Source: Heligmosomoides polygyrus polygyrus (taxonomy: Eukaryota; Nematoda; Chromadorea; Rhabditida; Heligmosomidae). Taken from it: a stretch of 64,000 nt of DNA. The notes beneath the pieces are model-generated. The model saw only the letters and a program-made list of their open reading frames with translations, made no database searches and had not been told where the DNA came from. The DNA lies in assembly GCA_947396885.1 (NCBI GenBank), contig OX377202.1, positions 8,494,001 through 8,558,000 of the forward strand, in the 5' to 3' direction. The translations under genes were made by a program, and so were the position numbers. Positions 42,808 through 53,403 of this stretch are shown piece after piece (position 1 is the first letter of the stretch; every line of letters begins with the position of its first letter).

Positions 42808-43104
42808 GATAAGGATAAAGGATAAAGGACGGCGTTACTCAATCCCTTCTGGGATGCGACAGCGCATTCTACTTCTACGGGATGTTGTGGAGGCGACATG
42901 AATGCGTATTTGGCCATACAATGACTTGCGGTGGCCAGCCAATGAACAAGTCAGCGCTCTATCCTTCCCAGACAAGTCTGGTACCAATTCACCGACCCCG
43001 AGGGATGGAAGGCTTGGTTGGCCTGGACGGGAAATCCGAACCAGGAACCTGGTATCGGGTGCACGCGACAGTCGCGCCTCCTCCGACTGCGCTACACGCG
43101 CCTT
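42808..43104 (-). repeat. SINE-A, full length
   Basis: A perfect 12-bp duplication CGCTGTTAGAAG flanks it (42796-42807 and 43105-43116). It is close to consensus and has a tail of three GGATAA(AG) repeats. Confidence 0.95.
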
Positions 43105-43317
43105 CGCTGTTAGAAGACGTTTGAGAAATCATACTTAACATCCCTCAAGTCAAAGGTAGCGCCTTCAATTTAACCAGGGCGCTTTCTAAGAAGGTCAAAG
43201 AAAAATTTCATCTCGAAAAAAAAACAGTGCATTTTTTGAAAATTCATATTCCTTTTTGGAAAATTAATAATTAATATGGTAGCTCTCTCGAAATTATTTC
43301 ACATCTTCGAAAGGGTT

Positions 43318-43505
43318 GGGTGCTCAAATTTTGATTATTCGAATTCGGGTTCATTCGAGAAAGTCGTTTTTTTGAATATTCAAATTTGAATACATTCAAA
43401 AGACGCGAGTTTCTGAACATTCAAATTCCTTTCAAATCTCAGGTTTGGAATTATGGGAACTCAAATTCGAATAAAAATAATTCGAATACCTATTCGAATA
43501 GGTCA
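43318..43505. repeat. TTCGAA-rich AT repeat
   Basis: Interspersed ATTCGAA, TTCAAATTTGAA and ATTCGAATA motifs resemble the tandem array at the left edge, but without a clear period. Confidence 0.5.
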
Positions 43506-43811
43506 TTGGAGCACCACTATAATAAATAATCAACTAACACTCACCTACCGAAAAAATACAATACAATACAGCGTTCGGATTCCCACAAAAATTTATTCTT
43601 TTAGTGACATTGACTGTAATTATGATTTAGGTATATTTTAGAATACAAGAAGCCATTATTTTTTGAATGTTAAATGCAAAGAAGAAATCGCGCCATTCAC
43701 TCGTCCAGCACGCCACTTTGTTCACCTGTTCGATAGTGCGGATGATGCTTCCTCGCATAGTGAGGTTGAATTGACGTGGGTATCTCTACTCACGTCTCTA
43801 GCACTTAATAA

Positions 43812-44099
43812 AAAGGATAAAGAGGACGACGTTATTTAGTCCCCTTAGATGCGCCACGCATTCTACTTCTACGGGATGTCGTGGAGGCGAGTTGAATGCG
43901 TATTTGGCCATACAATGACTTGCGGTGGCCAGCCGATGAACAAGTCAGCGCTCTATCTTACTCAGACAGGTCTGGTACCAATTCACCGACCACGGAGGGA
44001 TGGAAGGCTTGGTTGGCCTGGGCGGGAAATCCGAACCAGGAACCTGGTATCAGGTGCGGGCGGCAGCCGGCGCCTCCTCCGACTACGCTCCATGCGCCC
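43812..44099 (-). repeat. SINE-A, full length
   Basis: AGCACTTAATAA on the left and AGCACTGAATAA on the right (from 43800 and 44100) form a 12-bp duplication with one change. Body close to consensus. Confidence 0.93.
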
Positions 44100-44221
44100 A
44101 GCACTGAATAATCGGTAATTAAAAGACATAAAACCAAATTTTCAGAAAGCAAAGTACGTGGTTGCTTCCAGATACGGATTAGTGTTTTATAGTATTTGAT
44201 TGTCGTGACGGCGACGAGCAC

Positions 44222-44770
44222 TCCCTACATGGAATACGCCATGCCTTCTAGTTTTAAGGGGCGATTTGAATGGGTACTAGGTCAATACGGTTACAAGACA
44301 TTGTTTTCTCCTTCACAGATAACTGTGGTATCAAAGCAGTTCAGAGATTCACCGTCGTACAAAAATCAGAGACGCTCCCGCATAGGCAAAGTCGTCGAGA
44401 ATTAAGTGGACCAGCTGAGTAATGCGTTTCGCAGACACTCGTTGCACGAGAGTCACCGACTGGATTCACCGAATATGAAGAGGATCACCAACCCCGTTTT
44501 CAGTCTGCTTCGTAAAAGCTCCAAGCGAACTTTATGACTCTTCCTTTGTCACTCGAGCGAGTAAAATCTATTGCAGCACTCTGGCACGCGATACGAGGGA
44601 ATGGAGAAGGTTCAAATGTTCGCTCGAACAACTCAATGATTAAAAGGGCGACAGATGATGCAAATCATACCAAAACATCGACCTCAGAGGCATGGAGTGC
44701 TTGGTTTAACTTAGACTGCATCCGAACCATGATCCTCGTTTCGGGTGCACGCAGACATCGGTTCAGAAGG
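44222..44770 (-). repeat. SINE-A split by an RTE fragment
   Basis: Tail-side part 44222-44290 (GCCATGCCTTCTAG, GCGATTTGAATGGGTA) and head-side part 44695-44770 (GTGCTTGGTTTAAC, TTCGGGTGCACGCAGACATC) bracket the RTE tail. Confidence 0.55.
44365..44660 (+). pseudogene. RTE LINE 3' end, degenerate
   Basis: Broken frames give [20 protein letters not shown], then ALWHAIRGNGE near 44573 in place of TLARDRDEW, and IKRATDDANH at the end. Same family as 46385-46905. Confidence 0.6.
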
Positions 44771-45489
44771 GACAGCTAAAATTCAAAGCAGCGAGAAGAC
44801 GTTGACAACCATGCTCGGGATTGAAAACGCTCAAAATCTAACTTTTGCAGAGAGAGACTGGAATTCCGCTAACGCAAGTAGCAGATCAACCTCAGTCAAC
44901 GCTGGCAGATCGGAGTTCATCCCTCTGCCCCCACATTGTCGCATCCACTCGATTATGCACGAGAGTCACACATGCGGTGATCGGTGACGGCTTGATGCGT
45001 TACGTGCTCCAGACTTGCAAATAACAGCAGAGAAAATACCTTCCAATCGGATGGCGATTCCCTTTCCTGAGCACGGCCTCTCAAGGAGGGCTCAACGGAG
45101 CGTTACAAATGAATGAGGCCATTTCCAGAGCGAATGCGTCATATCTGCAAGGCTTGCAGGGAGTGAACTCTGTTCTCTGTTGCTGATGCAACGAAAGGAC
45201 GAAGCTGACGAAAAGAAGAGCCGGTCTCTAGTTAGAAATGGGTTTGCCAGCACGTCTAGGTCCGACTATACGAGTTCTCTCTGGGTGACTTGTGGCGCGT
45301 TAGCGAGGCAGGCTGCCGGAAACGCCCGTCTTCGTAGGATATCCATGCTCGTATCGGCGAAGGTAAAGTACCACTCAGCGAAAAATGATTCATATTCGCC
45401 ATTATTCTTGTGCTACAAGTGCTTCCTATTACTCCCAGGTTTTCTTGTCTCGACATCTCCTAGCACGATTGAACTCTCCGTCGCACCAG
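44771..45489. other. unassigned interval
   Basis: The plus frame 45180-45560 (126 codons) begins KDEADEKKSRSLVRNGFAST and holds a hydrophobic run (FLCYKCFLLLPGFLV). It runs into the MITE at 45490, so it is probably not a real gene. Confidence 0.25.
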
Positions 45490-45633
45490 AGGCCAGATTC
45501 GTCACTATCGCTTACCGCCTTCTAACGGTGAAAATGCCTCCAAAGTGTCGTCAAATCTAATGCTTATGAGTGTCATATCAGGGGTTTGGCGGTATTTTTT
45601 AGAGGGCGGTAAGCGATTGATGGATATGGTCCC
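45490..45633. mobile_element. MITE of the GATTCATCAA-end group
   Basis: GGCCAGATTCGTCACTATCG, then CTTACCGCC, is mirrored by GGCGGTAAGCGATTGATGGA, then TATGGTCC. About 144 bp. A partial relative lies at 51412-51490 (GGCGGTATTTTCCCCGTTAA). Confidence 0.6.
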
Positions 45634-45715
45634 AGTAGCGCATTAGTCGTCGTTGTTCCGCTGACATTAGGTCGATAAGCCTTTAGAGTTTAACTAACTA
45701 TGGCTGGTTCCAGGG

Positions 45716-45890
45716 GTTTGGAGTGCAGTCGGAGGAGGTGCCGGCTCTGGCCTGCAACCGATATCAGGTTCTTGGTTCGGATTTACGGGCCAGGCCCAAC
45801 CAAGCATTCTATCTTTTCGGAGTTGGTGTTCCAGTAGCGAGATGGTCAGGGTAGTGTAAAACACTGACTCGTCTATTGGCGGGACTCGAG
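45716..45890 (+). repeat. SINE-A head half
   Basis: TTTGGAGTGCAGTCGGAGGAGG with the B-box block GGTTCTTGGTTCGGATTT. The sequence diverges after CACTGACTCGTCTATTGGC. A run of 13 G follows at 46014-46026. Confidence 0.75.
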
Positions 45891-46183
45891 CATTCTATCC
45901 CCTCGTCCCCCTGGCCCGCCCACCCCAACCTCCTGGGCTTGCTCGAGAGCCCAGTGACTGCCTTACGAGATAGAAGAGACGCAGACATTCACAACGCCTC
46001 TGTTTAAAGGTCCGGGGGGGGGGGGGTAGAACGCCACTCCGCCGTCTATCGGCTGGTCACCGTAAGTGTAAGTCGTCACGATGGTCTTCCATCTGAGAAT
46101 AGCAGTATATATGTTGGTACTTATATGGGTGTGGAACGTGCAGCGGCGGATGCGGGAACGCGCCGTTGCTCCTACTCGTTACT

Positions 46184-46250
46184 CATCGCGGCAGCCAATC
46201 AAACACCGGCCCAGCCGTATAAGCAGGGTGCATGATTGGCTGCCGCGATG
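46184..46250. repeat. perfect 18-bp inverted repeat (foldback)
   Basis: CATCGCGGCAGCCAATCA (46184-46201) is mirrored perfectly at 46233-46250. Weaker pairing continues outward (CGTTACT and AGAGTAACG). Probably a small MITE ending just before the mariner. Confidence 0.7.
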
Positions 46251-46384
46251 ACAGTAAGAGTAACGACGCATTCTCGCATAGTTTTATTAGGTTGTCGGAT
46301 TATAAATGTCATTTTTGCTCAGTAGGAAATTTTGCTACAAGAAAAGAGTGACTACACCAGGTAAATCTCCGTTATTTTCAACGA

Positions 46385-46917
46385 CAATCGCCTGTATCAC
46401 CTGTCGTCCCGTTGATCATCGACTTGCTCGAGCGGGCGCCAGCAGCGTCTCGCCCCTGTCGCGTGCCAGAGTGCTCCAAGGGATCCTCCTCGCTCGAGGG
46501 ACACGAAGACCGCCATATCGGTCGTTCAGGGCTTTCACGAAGAAGTCCGACCAACGCATTGGTGGGCGTCCTGGTGTTCTCTTAACATCCCGCGGAATCC
46601 AGTCGGTAACGGCTCTCGTCCAGCGGGTGTCTGCGAAGCGCATTACGTGGCTGGCCCACCTAATTTTCGACAACTTGGCCCACGTGACAGCGTCTCTGAT
46701 CTTCGAACGTCGGCGAAGCTCGGAACTCCGGAGGCCTTCTCTCACTTGCGTGAGTCATGTCATTCCGAGCATCGTCCTCTCGATTCCACGCTGCGCGAGC
46801 TGATCGCGTGTTCGTCCTGCTTTCATATAGACCAGACCTCTGAGGCGTATTTTAGGGCAGGAAGAACAGTGGAGTCGAATAGGTGAGGACGGAGTCGGAC
46901 GTTCTTCGTCTTCTTCA
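46385..46917 (-). pseudogene. RTE LINE 3' end, longest fragment
   Basis: The minus strand encodes the end of the RTE polyprotein. IRLHCSSCPKIRLRGLVYMK and ERTMLGMTHA come first, then [40 protein letters not shown], and [19 protein letters not shown]. It interrupts a mariner and is flanked by similar stretches AGGTAAATCTCCGTTATTTT (46361) and AGGTAATCTCCGTTATTATC (46931), possibly a long target duplication. Confidence 0.8.
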
Positions 46918-46948
46918 ATGACAATACAAGAGGTAATCTCCGTTATTA

Positions 46949-47875
46949 TCAATGACATGTCGCCAACGTTCCCGCAAAGAATGGATGATTATCATGAAGA
47001 ACTCCGGTGGCTGCGACTCGAAGAATTTGGACATCCAAATGTCGATTTCGTCGCGGTTCTTGAATTTTTTCCTCCGCCAAAGCGTGCTGTATCGACCGGA
47101 AAAGATGGTAGTCTGATGGCGCAAGGTCTGGGCTAGAAGGCGAGCGAAGCAGAAGTTCCCAGCCCAGCCCTTCAATTTTTTGCAACGTGACATTGAGCGC
47201 GGTTGAGCGTTGTCATAGAGGAACTTCGCAGTTACTGTGTTCACTCCTTGCTGACGCACTGCTTGGTCTACGCGGCTCAGTTCTTCTTTGTAAAGGTCTG
47301 CCGTAACTTCTTGGTCTGAATCTAGCATCTCAAAATGCACCAGACATCTGCTGCTCCACCAAGCACAGGGCATGACTTTTTCCGCGAATATCAGGCTTAG
47401 ACGTTGCCTTCTGAACCTCACCGGGGCTCAATCATTGACGGTTTCGTGTGGCATTGTCGTAGTGGATCCACTTCTCATCCTCAGTCATAGAAATCACTGT
47501 TTTTGGTTTTGCGAATGAGAATTCCAGAGATAGAGACTCGTGTGCCTTGTTTGTGTCGCTGAGCTGATGTGGCACCCATTTTCCACACCGATTTGACTTT
47601 TCAATGCATGCAGACGATCGTTAATGGTAGTATAGTGATAAGCGAACCTTTGGCGAGCTCACGTGTAGTTTGTGTTGGTGCGACTCGACTGCTTCCTTTA
47701 TTTGCTGGCTATCTACAACTTCAGGTCGCCTTTGATGTTCTTCGTCTTCAAGGCTCTCATCGTCGTCTCGGAAACGCTGAAACCATCGCTGGCATAGACG
47801 TAATGATGGAACTTCGTCGCCAGATACTTCAGACAATACGCGATGGGATTCTGCAGTAGTTCTTCCTTGCTTCAA
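46949..47875 (-). pseudogene. mariner transposase, frameshifted
   Basis: N-terminus 47621-47875: KQGRTTAESHRVLSEVSGDE, CQRWFQRFRDDDESLEDEEH. Then in other frames SQIGV..HISSATQTRHTSL, EDEKWIHYDNAT (first D), AKFLYDNAQP (second D) and SSPDLAPSDYHLFRSIQHAL (third D). The C-terminus is RERWRHVIDNNGDYLLYCH. At least three frame changes. All three catalytic aspartates are visible. Confidence 0.75.
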
Positions 47876-48411
47876 GTCGTACAGCTAGCAAACCCGCACT
47901 CGGTACTTTTGCTGAACCATCGTTAATCATTAAAAAATCCTTAAAAGGGTCAACGAATCAGAACGAAACTTTGGCGAAAGATGCCTTTGCAAGCGCTTGT
48001 TAAAAACGTAAAGCTATATGATCCAAGAAATAACGATAGCACAAAAATGACAAATCGAAAGAAGCCGACATTTATAATCCGACAACCTAATAGATCCCGC
48101 ATAACTTGATTACTAAACCAGTCAGTTTCCTCCCTGATATAATCGCCTCCTTCGGTGACGACGTGCACACATAAGAAGTGCGGCTGCTGTGCGTTGCATA
48201 AAATCCCGCCTGATTAAACGAAGGAGATGCCCACGCAGGCACAATTACGAATTTGCCCAATTATGCCAGTGAATAGAAGCGCCATATAGATCGATGCGGC
48301 TCCAAAACCACTTCTACGACACCAATGTTCTTTCGCCAGCAGCCTACATACGCATCAAATCCCGGCGCTGAGAAACGGAACAGCTTCGTCAAAATATGTC
48401 AGGATATTGAA

Positions 48412-48697
48412 AAATAAAGGATAAAAGGCGGCGTTAATCAAGACTATTTAGGATGTGTCATGCAATCATCTTCCGGAAATCGAAAAGGCAATTTAAATGC
48501 ATATTTGGTCTATACAATGGCCCGAGGTGGCTAGTCGATGAAAAGCTCAGTGTATCTTTCTGCTCAGGCAGGTCTGGAACCATTTCGCCAACTCCGAAAT
48601 GATGAAAGGCTTAATTGGCTGAGCTGAGACTCGAATCAGGAACGCTTGATTAAGAGAGCACACGAAAACCGGCACCACTTCCGATTGCGCTACCGTT
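48412..48697 (-). repeat. SINE-A, divergent
   Basis: AAAGGATAAAAGGCGGCGTTAATC at the tail and CTTCCGATTGCGCTACC at the head. The body is about 20% diverged. Confidence 0.75.
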
Positions 48698-49202
48698 AGA
48701 CACGAAGATATTAAATAGAACCTTAAAAGATTGTGATGAAAAACATTTTAGGTAAAATGGAATGAACCATTGGATGCTATGAGATTCAAAATTCCGGCAT
48801 TGATAGCAATAAGTTGCTCATGTGAAACCTTCTCTAAAGAATGTCCATCTCAATGAGATGTTTCATCTTCCTGAGCCACAGGTGTTCGAATCACAGATCT
48901 GGATTGGGAGAAGTCGCATCTGCTGACTCCATTGCGGTTCTCTGAAACATTGAATAATGGATGAGCTGATTAGTTCCATATGCACAAGAACGAGAACGAT
49001 AGAGTCTTTGCGTCATCAAGTGGAGACGAATAGCCTGCTGAGGCTGCCTTATGCGCTTCATGAATGCTAGGATTTGGAGCGAGATCGTGTATGCAATACA
49101 TTCTACCGCACACCACATATTTCTCCAGAAGATGCACGTGTAGTGGAGATGAGGATTGTTCGGACAAGCTGCTTGGTAGTGAAGTGTTGAAATTGCAAAG
49201 TA
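48698..49202. other. unassigned interval
   Basis: Two short minus frames (48891-49167) without recognisable domains. Confidence 0.35.
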
Positions 49203-49639
49203 TTAGGTTGTCCGGAAAGTTCTCAGCGTTTTGAGTGCTGAGCTACCATAACTTTCTGCAATTTCACAGGATTAAGTCGAAATGAGCACCGTTCGAATCA
49301 GCACACTTTTGCCAACGGGCCACCGATCGACTTATTCCATCAGCGAAAAAATTAGGTGTTCGAGATTTGTGTCGGCTCGTGGCCGACCTGATGACTCCTT
49401 GCTGCAGTAGGGTCCGGATATAACCAGGGCGACAAGAAGTAATGCGCGGAGGGATGGAACTCCTTTATCGGCAGTAAGGTATCGACAGTAGGATACACGC
49501 GAAGTGAGTAAAATGAACAATAAATTAGTTACAGAACTGGGCTCGCTTATATGTGCTGCTTTCGCGCCCCCTTGGCGGGAGGGAGGTTCGAGATTCTTCT
49601 GAGATTCGAATTCAAATTCAAATTCAAGTGAGTGATAAT

Positions 49640-50075
49640 TCATAATGGCGGGAAAGCATGAGGAATTGAGTCGAGGAAAGAGATAATGATGGTGGATACG
49701 GGACAGATTCGACAAAATCCACGAAAGCTTTTGGCTTGGTCCTGAATGGTGAAGGTTTGACCAGCGAGAACGTCCTGAAAGTGTTTGAAGAGGTGGTGAG
49801 AGGTCTGGAGAATATGGCGGCTGAGGCAGAACTTCAAAACTTAATTTGTTCAGTTTTCGAATAGTGATTTGTGAGGCGTGTGGGCGGGCGTTGTCGTGCA
49901 AAAGAATCGGACATCTTCTGTTGACCAATACTGGCTGAAGTTGATGCAATTTTCGGTCCATTTCGTCCCGTTTACAGTAGGTCTCTGCTGTGATCGCTTG
50001 GCCTGATGCCAAAAAGTTGTAGTGGATCACACCAGCCGACGACCACAATAACTCGGGTGGTCCCGGGGGTTGACG
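49640..50075 (-). pseudogene. mariner transposase C-terminal half
   Basis: WSSAGVIHYNFLASGQAITA, HQLQPVLVNRRCPILLHDNA (second D) and KLNKLSFEVLPQPPYSPDLS are read in the frame 49332-50084. The third-D region (HHLFKHFQDVLAGQTFTIQD) is in another frame, 49640-49837. It is cut at about 50075, next to unrelated sequence. Confidence 0.75.
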
Positions 50076-50263
50076 CTTACTCACCCACGTTACCTCCAGC
50101 TACAGGTGAACGGTGGTCCTTTACGGCAACCGCCTGTCAGGATTGTCGCCCTTCGCAACTCCCATATCTGATCTTGTCTCACTTTCCCTTAAGAAAAGTA
50201 TTCTGTAGGATGAAATGATGTTTGGGCGAGTAGTTTTGCGAATGCTCCCGACTTTTCCAAGCT

Positions 50264-50289
50264 CCGAAGAAGGCGAAAGTCGCCGAAAC
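50264..50289 (+). ncRNA. hammerhead-like core (weak candidate)
   Basis: CCGAAGA, stem GGCGA/TCGCC, then GAAACG, followed by TCAGCC and, farther on, TTAACAACCTTGG. The invariant U of CTGAAGA reads C, so activity is unlikely. Confidence 0.25.
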
Positions 50290-50476
50290 GTCAGCCTAAT
50301 AAAAGACGTTAACAACCTTGGTGAACAATTCAAGAACACGGTATCGATGGCCACCAAACAGTGACCATCACCTTTTTTGGTGGGGGTTCGCCTTTGGAAA
50401 ATACCTAGGGGGTTCGTCAGCGTCCAGCCACTGTCCGCAACGTTTCCTGACATCCTACTATATATAAAGGAGCAAG

Positions 50477-50482
50477 TGTGTG

Positions 50483-50514
<32 letters not shown>

Positions 50515-50517
50515 TGT
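50477..50517. repeat. (TG)n/(CG TG)n microsatellite
   Basis: About 40 bases of TGTGTG turning into GCGTGCGTGCGTG. Confidence 0.9.
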
Positions 50518-50546
50518 TTCCGTCACACATGAGTTGGGGCGCGGCA

Positions 50547-50806
50547 GCCGAACACGTCCGCAACCGTGCATGGCGAGGCGTGGACGTGCCGAACACGTGG
50601 CAACCGTGCATGGCGAGCCGTAGACGTGCCGAACACGTCGGCGGCACGAAACTCCGGCCCTGGGGGTAATCGAGGTCGCTGAACACGAATCTGAAGTCGA
50701 CCAATCGATATCGATCGATATTATCGATTTTTTGAGGATGGCGCTCAAGTGGCGCGAAACTTCGGCCCTGGGGGTAATCGTGGTCGCTGAACACGAATCT
50801 GACGTC
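50547..50806 (+). repeat. two sets of direct repeats
   Basis: GCAACCGTGCATGGCGAG repeats with a 40-bp period (50560 and 50600). CGGCCCTGGGGGTAATCG, then GGTCGCTGAACACGAATCTG, repeats at 50650-50698 and 50760-50806. Between the latter lies ATCGATATCGATCGATATTA. Confidence 0.75.
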
Positions 50807-50954
50807 GGATCAATCGATCCATCTCGATTAACATAAAGGTCAGAAGGCCTAGGGAAGAATAGGAAACCCGTAGCGGCCATGGGGTCCTATTCTCGGGGTT
50901 TGGGGGCGAAGCCCCCAACCAGTCGTAGGCGGCCGCTAGGCCGACGTACGACTG

Positions 50955-51393
50955 GTCATACATAATCCACTTTTCATCTCATGTGATGATTCGATCCAAA
51001 AACGGGTCAGTTTTGTTGCGTAAAAGCAGAGAAGAACAAACCTCGAAATGAGACAACTTTTGCCGCTCACTCAGCTCGTGAGTTACCCACTTTTCGAGCT
51101 TTTTCACCTTCCCAAGGCGTTTCAAAGCACCCGCAACAGAAGTTTTACTGACGTCTAGCTCCTCCGCGATCCCACGAACTATATGGGATGAATCAGCTTC
51201 CACCAATTCCTTCAGCTCACCGTCCAGGGTTGCTCCAGATCGACTGCTACGTGGGTCATCCTTCGGGGCTGAAATCTCCGATCCAAAATCTACTGAACCA
51301 CTGGCGCACAGTGCTTTCTCCAACACTATGAGGTCCCAGCACTCGATTGATTTGTCGAGCTGTCTTGTTGAGCTGACTTTCCAGACAACCTAA
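50955..51393 (-). pseudogene. mariner transposase N-terminal half
   Basis: The minus frame 50979-51326: ISAPKDDPRSSRSGATLDGE, then IVRGIAEELDVSKTSVAGAL (helix-turn-helix), KKLEKWVTHELSERQKLSHF, FLDRIIT, and CDEKWIMYDQ just beyond the frame. It is cut at MYDQ (50955). Confidence 0.75.
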
Positions 51394-51699
51394 TACTGCC
51401 AAATCTGACGTCGGATGAATTCCATATCAGGCGGTTTGGCGGTATTTTCCCCGTTAACGGGCAGTAAGCGGTTAATGAATCTTGCGCCTGATAGGCAAAG
51501 AGGATTGAAAAGACTTCCTCCCAAGATGCCCAGGTTTAAAGAACGTCGAACTTGAAGATTAGTTCAAGTAAAATTAAGCTGAAAGTCAATGGTGAGGAAA
51601 GAGTGGGAAGAGTATGAGAACATATTAGGAGGTGAAAGGGAATCAGCAGGGGAGGGAGCATGTCTTAAAACGAAGCGGGCAGATGTTTAAGAAGAAGGA

Positions 51700-51986
51700 A
51701 AAAGGATAAAGGACAACGTTATTCAATCCCTTTTGGGATGCGCCACGCATTCTACTTCTACGGGATATCGTGGAAGCGATTTGAATGAGTATCTGGCCAT
51801 TCAATAACTTGCGGTGGCCAGCCGATGAACAAGTCAGCGCTCTTTCCTTCCCAGACAAGTGTGGTACCAATTCACCAACCCCAGAGGGATGGAAGGCTTG
51901 GTTGGCCTGGGCGGGAAATCCGAACCAGGAACCTGGTATCGGGTGCACGCGACAGTCGGCGCCTCCTCCGACTGCGCTACACGCGT
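51700..51986 (-). repeat. SINE-A, full length
   Basis: From AAAGGATAAAGGACAACGTT to GACTGCGCTACACGCGTCCC, near consensus. Purine-rich GAAGAAGGAAAAAGG and GAAGAAGAAAGGGAAG flanks may be its target duplication. Confidence 0.9.
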
Positions 51987-53111
51987 CCCAGGAAGAAGAA
52001 AGGGAAGAAGAAGAAAAGAAAGAAAAAAGACACTAAATCTGAATGCGCTAGAATCTATAGCTCCGAGCTGCTATGAAGCAAGTGTTAATCGGCATATATA
52101 GGTTGAGACGAAATGAAAGATCGGGGCAAAGTTTGAACCGGTTGACAGAGTGAAACAGAGCTTTCTTTATGGCGAGGTTCTATATCAAAGGAGAAAAGAG
52201 AGAATTAGTCTCGATTCTAGAGCAGGCTCCCCGCTACACCTATTCACATAAACTCGTAGAGATTGGAGGGCGAAAGAATGGCATAATAGCAGTCAAAGGA
52301 AACGGAGAAGCCGACAAAACAGCTTGAGTTCTTATAGACGACAGGGCCTCTCTTGAGTTGAATGTGTTTTTCAGATCGATTTCACCTGGCGAAAGGCGGA
52401 AGTCTTTATGTTTCAAGAAAAGGCTACAAAATTCAGCTGACGACAGTTTTAGAGAGAAGCGTAAGGATCATGAGAAGCCATTACAGTAGTGGGTGACTTC
52501 TGCACCAGCCACTACTGGAGCTGTAAGGGTCACACTTTCTCCTAACGGACACCTTTATAGAAGAGCGGAACATCAGAAACCGACCAGCGAAGGCAGGTGG
52601 GTTATTTCTGGAGGATTTTCGGGTCCACAAAGGAATACTGCATCTGAAGACGGCCCAGAAATGATGCGGATGATGAAGAAGATGACGCGTGCTCAAACTC
52701 AATCCCTGATTATCCTCTTCAGATTCGTATTCCTGAGACGCTACACACACGCAGAAGTGGAAGGGAAACAACAAACACGTGTGCAGGATTATTTACCCGA
52801 TCCAAGAATAGGCCGGAATCACAAGGCGGTCAAGCTGAAGTTGTGGACAGCGTCGTAGACAGATGAAAGGGATTGTTGCCGTCCTCATTGTGAGAGCTCA
52901 CTTGATTCTGAGATCCAGTCAGTCCAATTAGTAGAGGTTGACTGGTACTTTTAACTCTATAGTGAACAGGGCTGGAAGTCAAAGCAGTTGGAGAAACTCG
53001 AGAACCTATCAGTCGATCTGTGAACTCCTGTATTGTACTACTAAGATCGGTGTCGACTCATTGCCTCAATCAAATCATACATTTCTAACTGTGGATAGAA
53101 CAAACTAAGGA
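51987..53111. other. unassigned interval with one plus frame
   Basis: The frame 52493-52858 (121 codons) starts MTSAPATTGAVRVTLSPNGH and holds a Met/Lys-rich EMMRMMKKMTRAQ. It has no recognised domain and no clear splice framework. A host exon is possible but unsupported. Confidence 0.2.
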
Positions 53112-53395
53112 TAATGGATAAAGGGCGTTGTTACTCAATCCTTTTTGGGATGCGCCACACATTCTACTTGTCGCGGAGGCGATTTGAATGCGTATTTGGC
53201 AATACAATGCCTTGGAGAGGCCAGCTGATGAACAACTCAGCGCTTTATTTTTCCCAGACAAACCTGGTATCAGTTCGCTGACTCTGAGAGTTGGAAGGCT
53301 CAGTTGGCCTAGACGGTAAATCCGAACCAAGTTCCTGGAATAGGGGTGCAGGCGACAGCCGACACCTTCTTTGACTGTGCTAAAACGCTCCATCT
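53112..53395 (-). repeat. SINE-A, moderately diverged
   Basis: GGATAATGGATAAAGGGCGTTG to GACTGTGCTAAAACGCTCC on the plus strand. Confidence 0.85.
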
Positions 53396-53403
53396 AACAA
53401 ATA

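Larger units (their letters stand above)
46287..48090 (-). mobile_element. mariner element carrying an RTE insertion
   Basis: The ends TTAGGTTGTCGGATTATAAA and TTTATAATCCGACAACCTAA are perfect inverted repeats. Without the RTE segment (about 46385-46925) the length is about 1.26 kb, normal for mariner. Confidence 0.85.
49203..51393 (-). mobile_element. mariner element split by two insertions
   Basis: The 3' end (TTAGGTTGTCCGGAAAGT, 49203) and the 5' end (ACTTTCCAGACAACCTAA, 51393) frame one decayed mariner. Its sequence is interrupted at about 49372-49680 and 50076-50954. The second insert contains a ribozyme-like core, a (TG)n run and two sets of direct repeats. Confidence 0.65.

Noticed and set aside
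42808..43104. Recurring 70-120 aa frames such as MRIWPYNDLRWPADEQVSAL on one strand and MSWRRVECVFGHTMTCGGQP on the other
   Set aside because: They occur in nearly every SINE-A copy in several frames at once and follow from the conserved SINE sequence. They are not genes and would be false proteins if annotated.
50478..50880. Cys/Val- and Thr/His-rich frames around the (TG)n run
   Set aside because: They are microsatellite and direct-repeat translations without family support.
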